NCBI RefSeq assembly: GCF_000003605.2
Contig: NW_003119425.1
Location: forward strand, 1,333,614 to 1,356,153
Origin: Saccoglossus kowalevskii
Lineage: Eukaryota; Hemichordata; Enteropneusta; Harrimaniidae
Length of the DNA stretch: 22,540 nt
Direction of reading: 5' to 3'
The notes below the pieces were generated by a model. That model searched no databases, was not told the DNA's origin, and saw only the letters and a list, made by a program, of their open reading frames with translations. Positions 19,870-22,540 of the stretch are shown here, in pieces. Numbering within the stretch: the first letter of the stretch is position 1; every line of letters starts with the position of its first letter. The translations under genes were made by a program, and so were the position numbers.

Positions 19870-20546
19870 GCTAGCTGCATGCAGGTATACAATGTAACTT
19901 AGAAGAACACTATCATTGTGAGGATGAAATGCCTGGTTAATCGCTTATAGTTGAAATGTTCAGTGTTGTCACAATTACACCACAATAATTCATCAAGATA
20001 TTGTGCTTCAAAATTTGTATAGTGTTTGTAAATTAAGCTCTTATTATGATAAATTTTGTCAGCTGAAAAAGCTTGTTTTTAATGTAAAAAATAATAATTA
20101 TAATAGAATATTTTAATTTGAAATAATATGAAAAAATTTAACCCTGCATGATAACATAATACGTATAATCCTAGTCTATGACTGATTACTGATATACTAG
20201 TATTTGTGAAGTTTTTGCCATTGCAAGTGCAACAGAAAAGCGTCTCTAGTTCTACAAGAAGGTTTTTGTTTTCCTTGGCCTAATGGACCATCAGTAATGA
20301 TGACGCAGATTGTGGACGTAGGAAATTGGATGGTTTTGAAGAAGGCTTCACTGCCATCATCTGTGAATTCTTCATTTTTTTTTTTCACGGCAGATGGTTT
20401 AAAGTGATGAAGAGTTGTATTCCGTGATGATGGGAAATGAGGTGAACTGACATGAGGCAAACATGTCCTTTCTGCGTCATTAGGGTTTCTTGTATATACA
20501 TCTGGATTCTATAGCGTGTTGAAATCTGATGTGAAATCATTTTTGT
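19870..20546. other. Non-coding stretch
   Basis: AT-rich, without a supported gene. The 87-codon minus-strand frame at 20460-20197 has no recognisable motif. Confidence 0.35.
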
Positions 20547-20735
20547 GGAAATTGTAAATGATTCACCATGGGGTGTGGCAATCTTTTTTTCTTCCTTTAG
20601 AGATTATAAATCTTTAATATAGGATGTGGAGAAATCTGTTCTTTCCTTTGGAAATCGTAAATGATTCACTGTGGGATGTGATGAAATCCTTTTACTTTCT
20701 TTCTGAGATCAACTGTGATTCATAAATGATTCAGC
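20547..20735. repeat. Degenerate tandem repeat of about 52 bp
   Basis: Units begin near 20547, 20600 and 20650, with a partial fourth near 20705. They share GGAAATYGTAAATGATTCAC, a GGGRTGTG motif and a T/C-rich tail. Spacing is 53 and 50 bp and divergence is high, especially in the second unit. Confidence 0.55.
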
Positions 20736-20884
20736 CTACCTAATCCACTATAAGTAGTGTCTGGTTTTAAACAATCATGTTGCGAACCGATTACAAACTC
20801 TTTTTGTCAAACTTTGCGTCATCTACGCAAATCTATGTGATGCATGTCAATTGAAATTTTTAAGTGAACATCAAATACGGTTTA

Positions 20885-21195
20885 TCCTCGGGGCGGAGCT
20901 ACGTCACAAGACGTTCCACGTTGCTAAGACGCTCGCCACTGTACATGCATTTCTATGGGCTCTGTGCGCGCTGCTGTGGAACGCCGGTCGAGTCGGTGAA
21001 AATTCAAGAAAACAAGACAAACTCAACTCAACAATCCTGAACAACCAAATTTATATATGTTACACACGTAGGGATAATCGTGTTACACTGTTCAGGGCTG
21101 TCTCAACAACCATTCCAAAGTACCATTTTCTGTGAGTTTTTGGTCTTCGTTTTCACCGCAAGGGTTGCCAGGCTGTGAAAATGCCTGGATGTCCG
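20885..21195. other. CpG-rich island of unknown origin
   Basis: About 310 bases stand out by CpG content and by motifs such as GGCGGAGCTACGTCAC, TGTGCGCGCTGCTG and GCCGGTCGAGTCGG. A 94-codon plus-strand frame (20851-21135) covers much of it but shows no known domain. GACGTTCCAC and GTGGAACGCC form a weak inverted pair, and CCAGGC / GCCTGG make a small hairpin at about 21168-21188. It could be part of a transposon, the first exon of a gene, or an unmethylated promoter. None of these is established. Confidence 0.35.
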
Positions 21196-22125
21196 CCCCC
21201 GGGGATATAATAAATGGGTAGATAAAAAGTATCTCACAATCACAAAATTTCAAGATGTAATTGTATGTTTTATAGTCTTTGAGGAAAATGGTTAGCGTAT
21301 TTTTATGTATTAGTGTATTTTGTCTTTCTCTGATCAAATACACAAGCGTACATGGTGTTCTGTAACTCACTATTTTCAAAGACTGAGATGTGCCACTGTC
21401 CCTCAAACATTGCCAGCACCAATAATGAGCAAGATTGTGTAACGCTGTTTGGATTAACTCATTCTCCCACACTAACCAATCCCTCCACACCTCTTTGTCT
21501 TCTTGTTACTTCCTGTTCTACTGGTTCATCTTTGGAAATGACGTTTTACCAATGCAGTGACTGATACTCCTCCTGCAGATTTAAAATTATTGCCTGAGAG
21601 ATGAAATTTATTCGGTATTTACTGCTAGCCAATGTCATAAAGTTATCCATATCAGTTTTCTTTGGTGGCTGAATTCTTTATTTTGAATGCAAACATAATG
21701 AATTTTACTATTCAAATAACTGATGGTTATTACATACATACTCTGCAGTACAATAAAAATAATTGGTATCCCTGGCTTTGAGAGTTGTATTGCAGTTACC
21801 TTGTCTACTTTTCAGATTTTTACCTTTACCTTAGGATTTGATCAACATTTTTAATTATTTATTCTGATCAAAATGATTTTGGAAATGATCAGAAGATACA
21901 TTTGTAAATTTAAAAGGTGGCAAAAGTAGACAGTGAGCAATAGCTATTTTCTGCTTTTTATATGTATCCTTGGAAACTAACATCAACATATTTTCCATAG
22001 ATTAAAAAGCCTATATAATTACTGAGTATACTATAAATGCTTTATGTACTTCTATAAGAGATGTGCTTAAAATACGGTATTTCATGTAATGACAAATGAA
22101 ATGAGATTTATTTTTCTGTAAAGTA
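21196..22125. other. Non-coding stretch
   Basis: No supported gene. A plus-strand frame at 21352-21564 and a minus-strand frame at 21490-21092 overlap the same bases, and neither has motif or splice support. Confidence 0.35.
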
Positions 22126-22540
22126 TTTTTTTAGCTCCGCTGTCGACTTTGTCGAGTGGAGCTTATAATACGAGTGATTGTCCGGCGTCCATGTCAATGT
22201 TTTACATTTTCGACTTCTTCTTGAAAACTACAAGCCTGAATGCTTTGGTACTTGGTGTTTATGTACCTTGGGTAGACCTCTCTCAGATTTGTTCATTTCA
22301 TGATCATATCTTCAATTCTCTAATTTTGGTGAATATTTTTGTCATTTTTGGTAAAAAGTGATATTTTCGACTTCTTGTTAAGAACCGCAAGTCCAATTGC
22401 TTTGATATTACATATATAGGTACTACATGTGGATCTCTCTCAGATTTGTTCATTTTGTAATGATATTTTTTGTTCTCTAATTTTAATAAATATTTTTGTC
22501 ATTTTTGGTAAAAGTGATATTTTCAACTTCTTGTTAAAAA
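22126..22540. mobile_element. Helentron/pearl-like non-autonomous element, partial
   Basis: After a T-run, AGCTCCGCTGTCGAC and GTCGAGTGGAGCT (22133-22163) form a terminal imperfect hairpin. A GTCCGGCGTCC motif follows, then a tandem core that starts near 22206. Anchor CGACTTCTT occurs at 22211 and 22368, and its variant CAACTTCTT at 22524, giving a period of 157 and 156 bp; the third copy runs off the window. A palindromic end followed by ~150-160-bp core repeats is the layout of bivalve pearl elements and Helitron-related HINE/DINE elements. It is non-coding. The open frame at 22149-22361 is chance. Confidence 0.65.

Noticed and set aside
21178-21213. THAP-like protein start reading MPGCPPPG
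   Set aside because: The frame stops after about nine codons and the further cysteines of a THAP finger are absent.
21092-21490. 132-codon minus-strand frame and the overlapping plus-strand frame at 21352-21564
   Set aside because: Both cover the same bases, neither has a recognisable domain or splice support, and one runs through the CpG-rich block of unknown origin.

Overview
The window reads as nuclear DNA of an animal, most likely a marine invertebrate. It is AT-rich, has spliced genes with GT-AG introns, long non-coding stretches, and many short non-autonomous DNA transposons with TTAA target sites. Its right edge holds the AGCTCC-hairpin element with a tandem core that I know from oyster-like and other marine invertebrate genomes. 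No bacterial or phage layout is visible, and the species cannot be fixed from the sequence.

Left part (1-5230). A 170-codon minus-strand frame runs off the left edge; it looks like the N-terminus of a BEL/Pao-type Gag protein. Positions 2089-4386 hold four miniature elements flanked by TTAA (or near-TTAA) with AGSG...CSCT ends. A strong CGCGAAA hairpin (4149-4203) and a 16-bp inverted repeat (5161-5228) follow.

Centre (7025-12243). The one confidently identified gene lies on the minus strand. Two coding exons, 9722-9548 and 8505-7025, join in phase into a 551-residue protein with RWD, CCCH zinc finger, MJ1316 (RNA cyclic-group end recognition) and 2H phosphoesterase domains. This is a LENG9-type protein, probably acting on RNA ends with 2',3'-cyclic phosphates. 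A likely non-coding first exon ends at 11738, downstream of a TATA box at 11803-11809. About 170 bp away a plus-strand gene begins, with a YY1-like motif at 11977-11987 and a 43-codon first exon (12115-12243) ending in a good splice donor. The two genes appear to share a divergent promoter. The plus-strand product was not recognised.

Right part (12244-22540). This is mostly intronic or intergenic. It holds a decayed TTAA element (14135), a piggyBac-like relic (16461-17106) whose left end is split by a 212-bp inverted-repeat element with an 11-bp target duplication, a truncated TTAA element (19236-19367), and a 20-copy, indel-free 21-bp tandem array carrying CRE-like sites (19440-19859). After these come a degenerate ~52-bp repeat (20547-20735), a CpG-rich island of unknown origin (20885-21195), and a Helentron/pearl-like element with a ~157-bp tandem core at the right edge.
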